From an uncultured Clostridia bacterium (GTDB lineage: Bacteria; Bacillota; Clostridia; TANB77; CAG-508), in the NCBI GenBank assembly GCA_947624525.1, contig CANQKT010000037.1, positions 1-54,656 on the forward strand: DNA of 54,656 nt, read 5' to 3'. The translations under genes and the position numbers were made by a program. Under the pieces are notes generated by a model. That model searched no databases and was not told the DNA's origin. It saw only the letters and a program-made list of their open reading frames with translations. This document shows, in pieces, positions 42,952 through 50,770 of the stretch (position 1 is its first letter; each line of letters begins with the position of its first letter).

Positions 42952-42980
42952 TTGATTTATATTAATATATATGTTACACT
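42952..42980 (+). promoter_or_regulatory. Promoter of the toxin-like peptide mRNA
   Basis: TTGATT (42952) - N17 - TACACT (42975-42980) with extended TG. Confidence 0.6.
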
Positions 42981-43063
42981 ATAAAGTATAGGAAATGAGA
43001 ATAAGCAGGTGTGGTTTGCCACTTTTAATCCACAACATAGGTTGTGAGTGAGGAGGTGGTGCT

Positions 43064-43174
43064 ATGATAGAAGCAGTTTTATTACAAATAATACATTTAC
43101 TTTTATTTGGCTTAGTTGTCGAAACTATTATAGTATTTGCCTTAATTATATTGATTATAATTTTAAGCAAATAG
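43064..43174 (+). CDS. 36-aa hydrophobic peptide (MIEAVLLQIIHLLLFGLVVETIIVFALIILIIILSK), holin-like/type I toxin-like; not in ORF track
   Basis: Strong SD GAGGAGGTGGTGCT; single TM helix. Confidence 0.75.
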   Translation: MIEAVLLQIIHLLLFGLVVETIIVFALIILIIILSK

Positions 43175-43180
43175 ACAATA

Positions 43181-43222
43181 AAAAAACACATCTGTAACTT
43201 GGCCAGTTCGGTGTGTTTTTTT
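43181..43222. terminator. Bidirectional terminator shared by convergent toxin mRNA and antisense RNA
   Basis: AAAAAACACA..TGTGTTTTTTT with inner AACT/AGTT stem. Confidence 0.75.
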
Positions 43223-43266
43223 ACATAACAATATGGCAAACCACGTTTGTGGATTCTCCATTTCCT
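43181..43266 (-). ncRNA. Putative antisense antitoxin RNA
   Basis: Minus-strand TTGACA (43301-43296) - N17 - TATAAT (43278-43273); predicted start about 43266; terminator at 43181-43222. Confidence 0.6.
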
Positions 43267-43472
43267 ATTTTTATTATATAAGGAAATTAATTATTTGTCA
43301 ATCAAAAAGCAGAAATAAATCAGTATAGAAGTAAATTTTTTGGCTTAAATAAATAATATTTATTGATTGAAAAATAGTTATACTTATGTTAAAATGTAGA
43401 AAATATGAAGGTATGTAAGACAACAAGGATAAAAGCGTAAAATAAGCCGACTAAAAGAAAGGAAAGATATTT

Positions 43473-45107
43473 ATGGATTATAAAGATTTAGCAAATTTAA
43501 TATTTCCAGATGCGAAAGATATTTCATATTATGAGGAAAAATATCCAGAAAGAAATTTACCAGAAGGTGCTGTTGTAACTAGATATGCACCTAGTCCAAC
43601 AGGCTTTGTGCATATTGGAAGTCTTTTTCAGGTATTAGTTTCTAGTATGATGGCTAAGAAGACTGGAGGTGTTAATTTCTTAAGGATAGAAGATACTGAT
43701 CAAAAAAGAGAAGTTGAAGGTGCAATTGTTAGTGTTATAAATTCTTTAAAAGATTTTGGAATTGAATTTGATGAAGGTATGGTAAATGAAGAAGAGGGAA
43801 AAGGAAATTATGGACCATATAAACAAAGTCAAAGAAAAGAAATTTATGAGGCATATGCAAAATATTTGATAGCACAAGGTAAGGCATATCCATGTTTTGC
43901 ATCACCAGAAGAACTAGAAGAATTAAGAGCAAAACAAGAAGCTGCAAAATTGAGAACAGGATATTATGGAGTTTGGGCTAAATACAGAAATTTATCTGTT
44001 GAAGAAGCAGTGGAAAAAATAAAGAATGGAGAGCAATATGTTATTCGTTTGAAATCACCGGGAAATGAAGAAAAGAAGATTAAACATAAAGATGTTATAA
44101 AAGGAAATGTTGAGTTTCCTGAAAATGACCAAGACATAATCATTATAAAAGGTGATGGACTTCCAACATACCATTTCGCACATGCGGTAGATGATCATCT
44201 AATGAGAACAACTTTAGTTGTAAGAGGAGAAGAATGGTTTTCATCAGTTCCTACTCATTTACAATTATTTTATGTATTAGGCTTCAAACCACCAAAATAT
44301 GCGCATATTCCTACTATAATGAAAATGGATGGAGAGTCAAAAAGAAAATTGAGTAAAAGAAAAGATGCAGAAGCGGCTGTTGATTATTATACTGAAGAGG
44401 GTATTCCGAAAGAATCTGTATTAGAGTATTTATTAAATATTGCTAACTCGAATTTCGAGATATGGAGAAAACAAAATCCAGATAAAAATATAAGTGAATT
44501 TGATTTCCAAATTAATAAAATGGGAGTTAGTGGAGCTTTATTTGATATGGTAAAAATGCTTGATGTATCTAAGAATGTAATATCAAGAATGAGTGCTGAA
44601 GACATATATAATAAAGTAAATGAATGGGCACAAAACTATGATAATGAATTATTTGAAATGTTAAAGGATAAGGAATATTCCTTAAAGGTGTTCGGTATAG
44701 AAAGAGGAAATAGCAAACCAAGAAAAGATATATCAAAATGGTCAGAAGTTAAAGATAATATTTTATATATGTATAATGATAAATTTGATAAAAATGCAGA
44801 ATATGAATATGGAAAAATTTCAGATAAAAAAGAGATAGATAAAATTGTGAAGTTATACATAGAGAAATATTTTGATATAAATGATGATAAGCAAACATGG
44901 TTTGATAAAATGAAGGATTTAGCAGAAGAATTGGGATATGCTAGAGAAGTTAAAATGTTTAAAACTGAACCAGATAAATGGCCAGGACATGTTGGAGATA
45001 TTAGTACTGTGATTCGCGTTAGTTTGACTGGAAGACAGAATACACCGGATTTGTATGAGATAATGCAGGTTTTGGGTAAGGATACTGTTGTTGAGAGATT
45101 GAGTTAG
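43473..45107 (+). CDS. gltX: Glutamate--tRNA ligase
   Basis: TRYAPSPTGFVHIGSLFQVLVSSMMAKKTGGVNFLRIEDTDQKREVEG; KRKLSKRKD. Confidence 0.95.
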   Translation: MDYKDLANLIFPDAKDISYYEEKYPERNLPEGAVVTRYAPSPTGFVHIGSLFQVLVSSMMAKKTGGVNFLRIEDTDQKREVEGAIVSVINSLKDFGIEFDEGMVNEEEGKGNYGPYKQSQRKEIYEAYAKYLIAQGKAYPCFASPEELEELRAKQEAAKLRTGYYGVWAKYRNLSVEEAVEKIKNGEQYVIRLKSPGNEEKKIKHKDVIKGNVEFPENDQDIIIIKGDGLPTYHFAHAVDDHLMRTTLVVRGEEWFSSVPTHLQLFYVLGFKPPKYAHIPTIMKMDGESKRKLSKRKDAEAAVDYYTEEGIPKESVLEYLLNIANSNFEIWRKQNPDKNISEFDFQINKMGVSGALFDMVKMLDVSKNVISRMSAEDIYNKVNEWAQNYDNELFEMLKDKEYSLKVFGIERGNSKPRKDISKWSEVKDNILYMYNDKFDKNAEYEYGKISDKKEIDKIVKLYIEKYFDINDDKQTWFDKMKDLAEELGYAREVKMFKTEPDKWPGHVGDISTVIRVSLTGRQNTPDLYEIMQVLGKDTVVERLS

Positions 45108-45146
45108 CACACAATTGGTACAAGTCAAGAAAGTGATGTGATAAAA

Positions 45147-45329
45147 ATGGAGTATAACATAGGAGATATAGTAAAAACAAAAAAACAACATCCATGTGGA
45201 AGTAGGCTATGGGAAATTACAAGAATAGGTGTAGATTTTAAACTTAAATGCTTAGGGTGCGGACATGTTATTATGGTTGAAAGGCCAAAGGCTTTAAAAA
45301 TGATAACAAAAAAAATTGAAAAAGAATAA
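45147..45329 (+). CDS. DUF951 protein
   Basis: YNIGDIVKTKKQHPCGSRLWEITRIGVDFKLKCLGCGHVIMVERPK. Confidence 0.9.
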   Translation: MEYNIGDIVKTKKQHPCGSRLWEITRIGVDFKLKCLGCGHVIMVERPKALKMITKKIEKE

Positions 45330-45334
45330 GAAAA

Positions 45335-45363
45335 TGCGGACCAGTATTTATATATGGTCCGCA
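45335..45363. terminator. Bidirectional terminator
   Basis: TGCGGACCA..TGGTCCGCA. Confidence 0.85.
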
Positions 45364-45384
45364 CAATTTTTGAGAAACTCTGGA

Positions 45385-45618
45385 TTAATAAATCATACCC
45401 ACATATGTTCCTCCATAGTCAGACATCATGGAAATAATGTCCGTATCCACGTTTGTGGAACGTTTGCTTTGGACAAAAAGAAAATTTCCACTTGCACTAC
45501 TGTGCTCTGATGTCATAAGTCCGTGATCATTTGTGTTCAGCTTGTTACGGGCTTTCTTAAGAGCCCTCCGTGAGTTGAACTGGAACTTGAGCCGTGGGGT
45601 TGAAACCTTTCTTTTCAT
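45385..45618 (-). CDS. Small hypothetical protein with atypical codon usage
   Basis: SD AAGGAGGAAACTCTA before the ATG; visibly GC-richer than its surroundings. Confidence 0.55.
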   Translation of the reverse strand: MKRKVSTPRLKFQFNSRRALKKARNKLNTNDHGLMTSEHSSASGNFLFVQSKRSTNVDTDIISMMSDYGGTYVGMIY

Positions 45619-45786
45619 TAGAGTTTCCTCCTTAAATATAATTTATCATCCTATTTGGATGATATCTTTATTAACTATAACATAATACAGCTAGCAGGTC
45701 AACAATATATCGACAAAAAACGACAAAAATTTAGTTTTTTGTTCAAAACTATCCTAATTGGAAGGAATAGAGATTATATGATGTAC

Positions 45787-46134
45787 TTATTTTTCAGGAC
45801 AGAATAATTCCTCAAATTCTTTCCAATTTAAGATTTTAATACTAGGATAATCGGTTGAAAAATTTTCGATTATACTTTTAGTATTATCATCAGAATTTAA
45901 ATCTAACACAATAATATTTTCAATACAATCCTCTTTTCCATATAATATACGAAAATTCAAAGAACGCAAAAAACCTTCAATTTTATTTTCTTGATTTTTT
46001 ACAGTAATAATTAAATTTATTCCATCACTATTAATTTTGTTACAAGAATGTATGTAAAAAATAGTTTTTACAATTTCAATTAGTCCATATAAAGCGCAAA
46101 CCCAAAATATACAATTAATTATAAAATCCATCAT
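45787..46134 (-). CDS. Hypothetical N-terminal-TM protein, glycosyltransferase-like fragment
   Basis: TM then INLIITVKNQENKIEGFLRSL...NIIVLDLNSDDNTKSIIENFSTDYPSIKIL; SD AAGAGGTGATT. Confidence 0.6.
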   Translation of the reverse strand: MMDFIINCIFWVCALYGLIEIVKTIFYIHSCNKINSDGINLIITVKNQENKIEGFLRSLNFRILYGKEDCIENIIVLDLNSDDNTKSIIENFSTDYPSIKILNWKEFEELFCPEK

Positions 46135-46190
46135 ATGTAGAATCACCTCTTATATAATATATGGAAAATTGAATTTTGTGTGTCAAATTA

Positions 46191-46214
46191 AATGCCCAGA
46201 TATTATCTGGGCAT
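46191..46214. terminator. Terminator hairpin after the GHKL kinase
   Basis: AATGCCCAGA..TCTGGGCATT. Confidence 0.7.
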
Positions 46215-46231
46215 TATAAATGGTCATGTGA

Positions 46232-47689
46232 TTATTTTCTAACAATAATGTTTCTTTTTAATGTATTCATTTTATTAATTTCTTCACATCTATTAGAAAT
46301 AATAATGTAATCATGTTTATTGTCAAATTTAATCTCCAAAGATTTTGTGTAATTATTATGTGTTAGTTCATTGATAATGAAACTAGCGTTACAAGAATCG
46401 ATAGTTTCAAAAGTAGTTATAAAACCAATACCAGTACCACCTTCACTTTCATGAGTAGAAGCGGGTTTAAGACCTAGATTTAATAAAGTATTAATTTCGA
46501 AATGTATACCACTGTCATATATACACAATTCATATGAACCATCTTTTATTCCCAATACAACCATTATACTTTTATAGTTATTTTTACTGTGATTTATGGC
46601 AATTATAGCATTTCTAATTAAATCTCCAAGCAGGGTTTCTAATTGGCTTTTTGATATGAAATTATCTATTATATATTGTACATTACAATCTATTTTCAAA
46701 ATGAATTCAATGTTATTCTTGTCACATTCGGATTGCATATAAATAAACATATCATCTATTTCAGTAATATTTGTCTTAGTTAGATTTGGTGTAATTTTAG
46801 TTTTTGCAACATATTCATCAGATAGTTTATTTATTCTATCTAGTAGATTTCCATAATCTTCACCAAATTCGGTATTAGTTGAGAGATTTTGTTGATTAAT
46901 TAGATCGTCTAATTTTTTCTTTAAAGCTTCTTGTCTGTGATAGAATTCATGATTGGATTTTATGAGTTTCTGCTTTTCTTCAAGTGCGGTTGAAAGTTTA
47001 AGTTTGGTTTCATTTAGTTCTTGTTCGTAGTCTTTGAGGGAGTTATGCATAATTTTTTGCTTTTGATACAATATAAAAAAATTTTGTATCTCTTTAATCA
47101 TTATTAGAGAAAAAATAATAAAACCTAAAAGTAAATATTTAATAGGAATATTTGTAAAGCCACCTATTAAGAAATATGTAAATATTACAAACGTAGTAAT
47201 TATTAATATAAATACATTTAAATAAGTTGTTTCATTTTTATTTATTAAAAATGGAAAACCATTTCTAAATCTTTTTAACTTAAATAATAAAAATACGAGT
47301 AATAAATTTAATATTGATGTAATCGAGATTGTAATGAGACTCTTATAATACAAGTTAAATAATTTGGAAAGACCTAAACTGATTATAATTGCGACTTCTG
47401 AAGCAATAAAGGATATAGCAATTGAAATAATAGTTATAACAAATGAATTTTCAAATGTAATATTAGTTATTTTATATAAAATTATAGTATATAGGTAGCA
47501 GATTAAAATTAATTTAAAAGTAATGGGAATTTGAATTACGCTATTAAAAAGTATAATTATAGTCAAAAAGATAAATAGTATGATAACTTTAAATTTTTCA
47601 ATATGAGAAGTATTAGAAATTTTAAAAAACGAATAACAAATAGATAAATGTAAACCAGTTAGTTTTAGTAAATATATTACAAAATCCAT
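46232..47689 (-). CDS. GHKL-domain sensor histidine kinase (AgrC-like)
   Basis: Multiple N-terminal TMs, coiled coil, LLGDLIRNAIIAIN (N-box) and GGTGIGFITTFE (G-box). Confidence 0.85.
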   Translation of the reverse strand: MDFVIYLLKLTGLHLSICYSFFKISNTSHIEKFKVIILFIFLTIIILFNSVIQIPITFKLILICYLYTIILYKITNITFENSFVITIISIAISFIASEVAIIISLGLSKLFNLYYKSLITISITSILNLLLVFLLFKLKRFRNGFPFLINKNETTYLNVFILIITTFVIFTYFLIGGFTNIPIKYLLLGFIIFSLIMIKEIQNFFILYQKQKIMHNSLKDYEQELNETKLKLSTALEEKQKLIKSNHEFYHRQEALKKKLDDLINQQNLSTNTEFGEDYGNLLDRINKLSDEYVAKTKITPNLTKTNITEIDDMFIYMQSECDKNNIEFILKIDCNVQYIIDNFISKSQLETLLGDLIRNAIIAINHSKNNYKSIMVVLGIKDGSYELCIYDSGIHFEINTLLNLGLKPASTHESEGGTGIGFITTFETIDSCNASFIINELTHNNYTKSLEIKFDNKHDYIIISNRCEEINKMNTLKRNIIVRK

Positions 47690-47741
47690 AAATAATCTCC
47701 TTTCATATTTTTTATACTATTATAGTGCAAAGAATAAAAAA

Positions 47742-47779
47742 AATCAAATGCTATATTCATTTGAATATAGCATTTGATT
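47742..47779 (-). terminator. Terminator after the 15-aa peptide gene
   Basis: Perfect 18-bp stem AATCAAATGCTATATTCA/TGAATATAGCATTTGATT followed (minus strand) by T8. Confidence 0.88.
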
Positions 47780-47795
47780 GGTAAGAAAAATGTGA

Positions 47796-47843
47796 TTAAA
47801 AAATACCTGTGAGCCATCTAAGGGCTTCCCAGAAATCCCACAT
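47796..47843 (-). CDS. 15-aa Trp-rich peptide MWDFWEALRWLTGIF, not in ORF track
   Basis: SD AAAGGAGTGAGATTT-ATG; own terminator 17 nt after the stop; between RR and GHKL kinase genes. Confidence 0.65.
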   Translation of the reverse strand: MWDFWEALRWLTGIF

Positions 47844-48135
47844 AAATCTCACTCCTTTATAATGTATTAGTACATATTCAGTACTTATACTAAGGATAAC
47901 ATCTAAGACTATTTGTATGGATTAAAATAAGGAATACAAAAATTATTAAAAAAATAAAATAATATAGTAAAATATGAAAAAAAATGACAAAGTATAATAA
48001 ATTGAAATTAACAAGAGCTAAATAAATTATAAATTTAGTATCAAAAATAAAGTCATTGATTATAATCTTGTAAATGAATTAGGAAAATTAAAAGTGTATA
48101 AATTGTTAAAAAAGTAGACATCCCAAAAGGGACAT

Positions 48136-48936
48136 CTACCTAAGTAACTTCTTAATCTTATCTACATAAAAATAAATAAATTCCGTAGGCGTAGGAACGC
48201 CAGTTTCATAATTAATCTTAGCAGTATAATAAGTCTCTAAATCTTCCAAACTTGAAAATCTCCAAGCATGCAAAATAGCATTTTGCATATCTCTACTGAT
48301 AGTGCTACTAGCACGTTTATACTTACTTATAAGATATTGAACAGCACTAACTTTTTCGCCACCATCATTATTAGTAATCAGATAGTAAATTGCGTCATAT
48401 AAATACTTTCTACCCTGCAAATGATGACCTATGCCAATTAAATTCAGCTCATCATTAATAATACTAGAAATCTTTTCTTCATTTTCTTTGGTATCTGCAA
48501 CAACAATATTTCCAGTTAAAGAAGTATCCTCACTGTAACCACTAATCAAAATTAAAGTATTAATGATATTTTCGATGCTATAGTTTTGTTGCTTTTTATA
48601 GTAAATTAAATCAATACCTTTATCATGCAAATAATCATAAATAGTATTTGAGTACACAACAGTATTTACAACTATTTTAGGCTTTTTTGTAAGCTTCATT
48701 TTTTGCAAAGTTTCCAACAAATACAAGCTATTAGCATTACCGGATCCATTATTCAACTCAATATCTAAAATTATTGCATCTGGTAAGTTCTTTTTGATTA
48801 GTTCTAAAGCTTCAATATCAGAATCGGTAGTTGCTATGAGCTTTACATCATCTCTTGTTTTAATATATCTTTCAAATTTTGCACATTCTGTTTTATCATC
48901 TTCAACTAATAAAACAGTTAAAATTTTATTACTCAT
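48136..48936 (-). CDS. Response regulator with Spo0A-like C-terminal domain
   Basis: REC domain (VLLVEDDKTECAKFE, DAIILDIELNNGSG) plus RASSTISRDMQNAILHAWRF...GVPTPTEFIYFYVDKIKKLL, parallel to the Spo0A C-terminus in this window. Confidence 0.85.
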   Translation of the reverse strand: MSNKILTVLLVEDDKTECAKFERYIKTRDDVKLIATTDSDIEALELIKKNLPDAIILDIELNNGSGNANSLYLLETLQKMKLTKKPKIVVNTVVYSNTIYDYLHDKGIDLIYYKKQQNYSIENIINTLILISGYSEDTSLTGNIVVADTKENEEKISSIINDELNLIGIGHHLQGRKYLYDAIYYLITNNDGGEKVSAVQYLISKYKRASSTISRDMQNAILHAWRFSSLEDLETYYTAKINYETGVPTPTEFIYFYVDKIKKLLR

Positions 48937-49226
48937 TCCAATCATTCCTTTCAAAAAAAAATTATATTTTCAAAATCATAATAACATATTCAAAACCAAA
49001 ATTCTACAAATTATTTGTATTTATTGTCAAAATTTGTCAACAGCAAGTATAGTAGAATCAATATTAATCAATCAGGTGAGGTGATCCGATTTACATAATT
49101 AAAAGCTTAATCCTGAATAATCGTATATTTAATTTTAAGCTTTACTAAATATCTGATGGAATAAAAAAGTATTTTTCATCTAATAAAGAAATTACAAACA
49201 TAAGCAAAAAAGGAAAGGAGTTAAAT

Positions 49227-49559
49227 ATGAATAAAGATTTAGAACTAATGAAACAAATGGGTGATAGAATTAGGAATATAAGAAATGAACTAAAACTATC
49301 GAAGGAAGCGTTAGCAAAAGAAATAGGAGTAACAGGTCAATTTCTTGGTGTTGTAGAAAGTGGAAGAAGTGCAATTTCATATGATAAATTGAAGAAATTA
49401 TGTGATATTAGTGGATATTCAGCAGACTATATTTTATTTGGAAAAGATGTTAATAGGGTAAAGGATACTAAAGATGAGTTACAAAACTATAGTGAAGAAC
49501 AAATACATGAGGTATGTGAAATAATTAAAAATATTGCCATTTTTATAAAGAATAATTAA
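49227..49559 (+). CDS. XRE-family HTH regulator
   Basis: RIRNIRNELKLSKEALAKEIGVTGQFLGVVESGRSAISYDKLKKLCDISGYSADYILFG; SD AAAGGAG. Confidence 0.9.
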   Translation: MNKDLELMKQMGDRIRNIRNELKLSKEALAKEIGVTGQFLGVVESGRSAISYDKLKKLCDISGYSADYILFGKDVNRVKDTKDELQNYSEEQIHEVCEIIKNIAIFIKNN

Positions 49560-49788
49560 AGTGGATTAATTATTTAATAGAAATAATATAATAATTAGAT
49601 TTTTTATTAAAAGGAAATGTTCTAAAGCAAAAATAAAGAAAAATTTTATTTAATATTCTATAATATGGAATTATGCACAGGACCAAATATTATATTCAAA
49701 ATGAAAACAACATATTGACATGAAACAATTATTTTGGTAATATAGTGTCTAAAAAAGGCGAAAAAACCAAAATAAGGGGTAATGGTAA

Positions 49789-49983
49789 ATGGGCGAATTA
49801 GCTGTAGGTTTTAACATACCAGAATATATTACAGAAGAAGTCAAGGAATATATTAAAGATGAATCAAATGGAAAAAATAGATATATGAAATTTGAAAATA
49901 TAAGAGCTCTTATAGGTCTTGCAATATTAAACGATAGAATTACTAAAGAAGAGGGAAGAGAAATATTAAATATAATTTTGTAA
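49789..49983 (+). CDS. Small hypothetical protein
   Basis: Upstream TTGACA-N17-TAATAT; SD AAGGGGT. Confidence 0.6.
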   Translation: MGELAVGFNIPEYITEEVKEYIKDESNGKNRYMKFENIRALIGLAILNDRITKEEGREILNIIL

Positions 49984-50171
49984 GTATTGAACTGTAACAC
50001 CAGTAGCCAACCATGACCATGTAGAATATTAAGAAAAAACTCTTGCAAAATCAAGAAAAATATGATACAATAAACGCATTGCAAAAGCAATATACCTTAT
50101 ACTTGGTTATAGGATAAACACCGCTATAACTCAGTTTAAGGCAAATTAATTAAATAGGAGGTGCTATCACA

Positions 50172-50435
50172 ATGACAAAGGAAAGAAAACAAGAAATAAT
50201 TAACACTTATAAAAGAGAAGAAAATGATACTGGTTCACCAGAAGTTCAAGTAGCTCTTTTAACAGAAAGAATCAATGAACTAACAGAACATCTAAAAGTA
50301 CATAAAAAAGACAATCACTCAAGAAGAGGTCTTTTAAAAATGGTAGGTGCAAGAAGAAACTTATTAAACTACCTAGCAAAAAAAGATGTTCAAAGATATA
50401 GAGATATCATTGAAAAATTGGGATTAAGAAAATAA
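50172..50435 (+). CDS. rpsO: 30S ribosomal protein S15
   Basis: [50 protein letters not shown]. Confidence 0.97.
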   Translation: MTKERKQEIINTYKREENDTGSPEVQVALLTERINELTEHLKVHKKDNHSRRGLLKMVGARRNLLNYLAKKDVQRYRDIIEKLGLRK

Positions 50436-50442
50436 AAATCAT

Positions 50443-50482
50443 TGGACGTTTTGATCTTCTTTGGCTGAACGTCCATTTTTCT
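50443..50482 (+). terminator. rpsO terminator
   Basis: TGGACGTT..AACGTCCATTTTT. Confidence 0.8.
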
Positions 50483-50770
50483 GCTATTTTCAATGAAAAA
50501 TTAAGTATGAGCTAAAAATATCTATGAAAGGTTTAAACAGTATATAAACATTTTGAAAAAAGGCTAAGCAAAGAAATTCAAAAGAAAAATATAAGTACAA
50601 TATTTTAAAAATAAAGGTGTTTAAAATCAAATTGCAATTATTTGTTAGAAGTAGCTTGGATGAAGAATACTAAAAAATCTAAGAAATTCTTAATAAAAAC
50701 AGTAGTTTTCATCGAGGTTACCCTATCAAATAAATTGCAAATATAAAATAATAAAGGAGAGATTTAATAT

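Noticed and set aside
42979-43239. Minus-strand 86-aa ORF
   Set aside because: Antisense to the toxin-like peptide; the region is better explained as an antisense RNA and terminator.
45316-45510. Plus-strand 64-aa ORF
   Set aside because: Runs through the bidirectional terminator at 45335-45363 and overlaps the minus-strand ORF that has a real SD.
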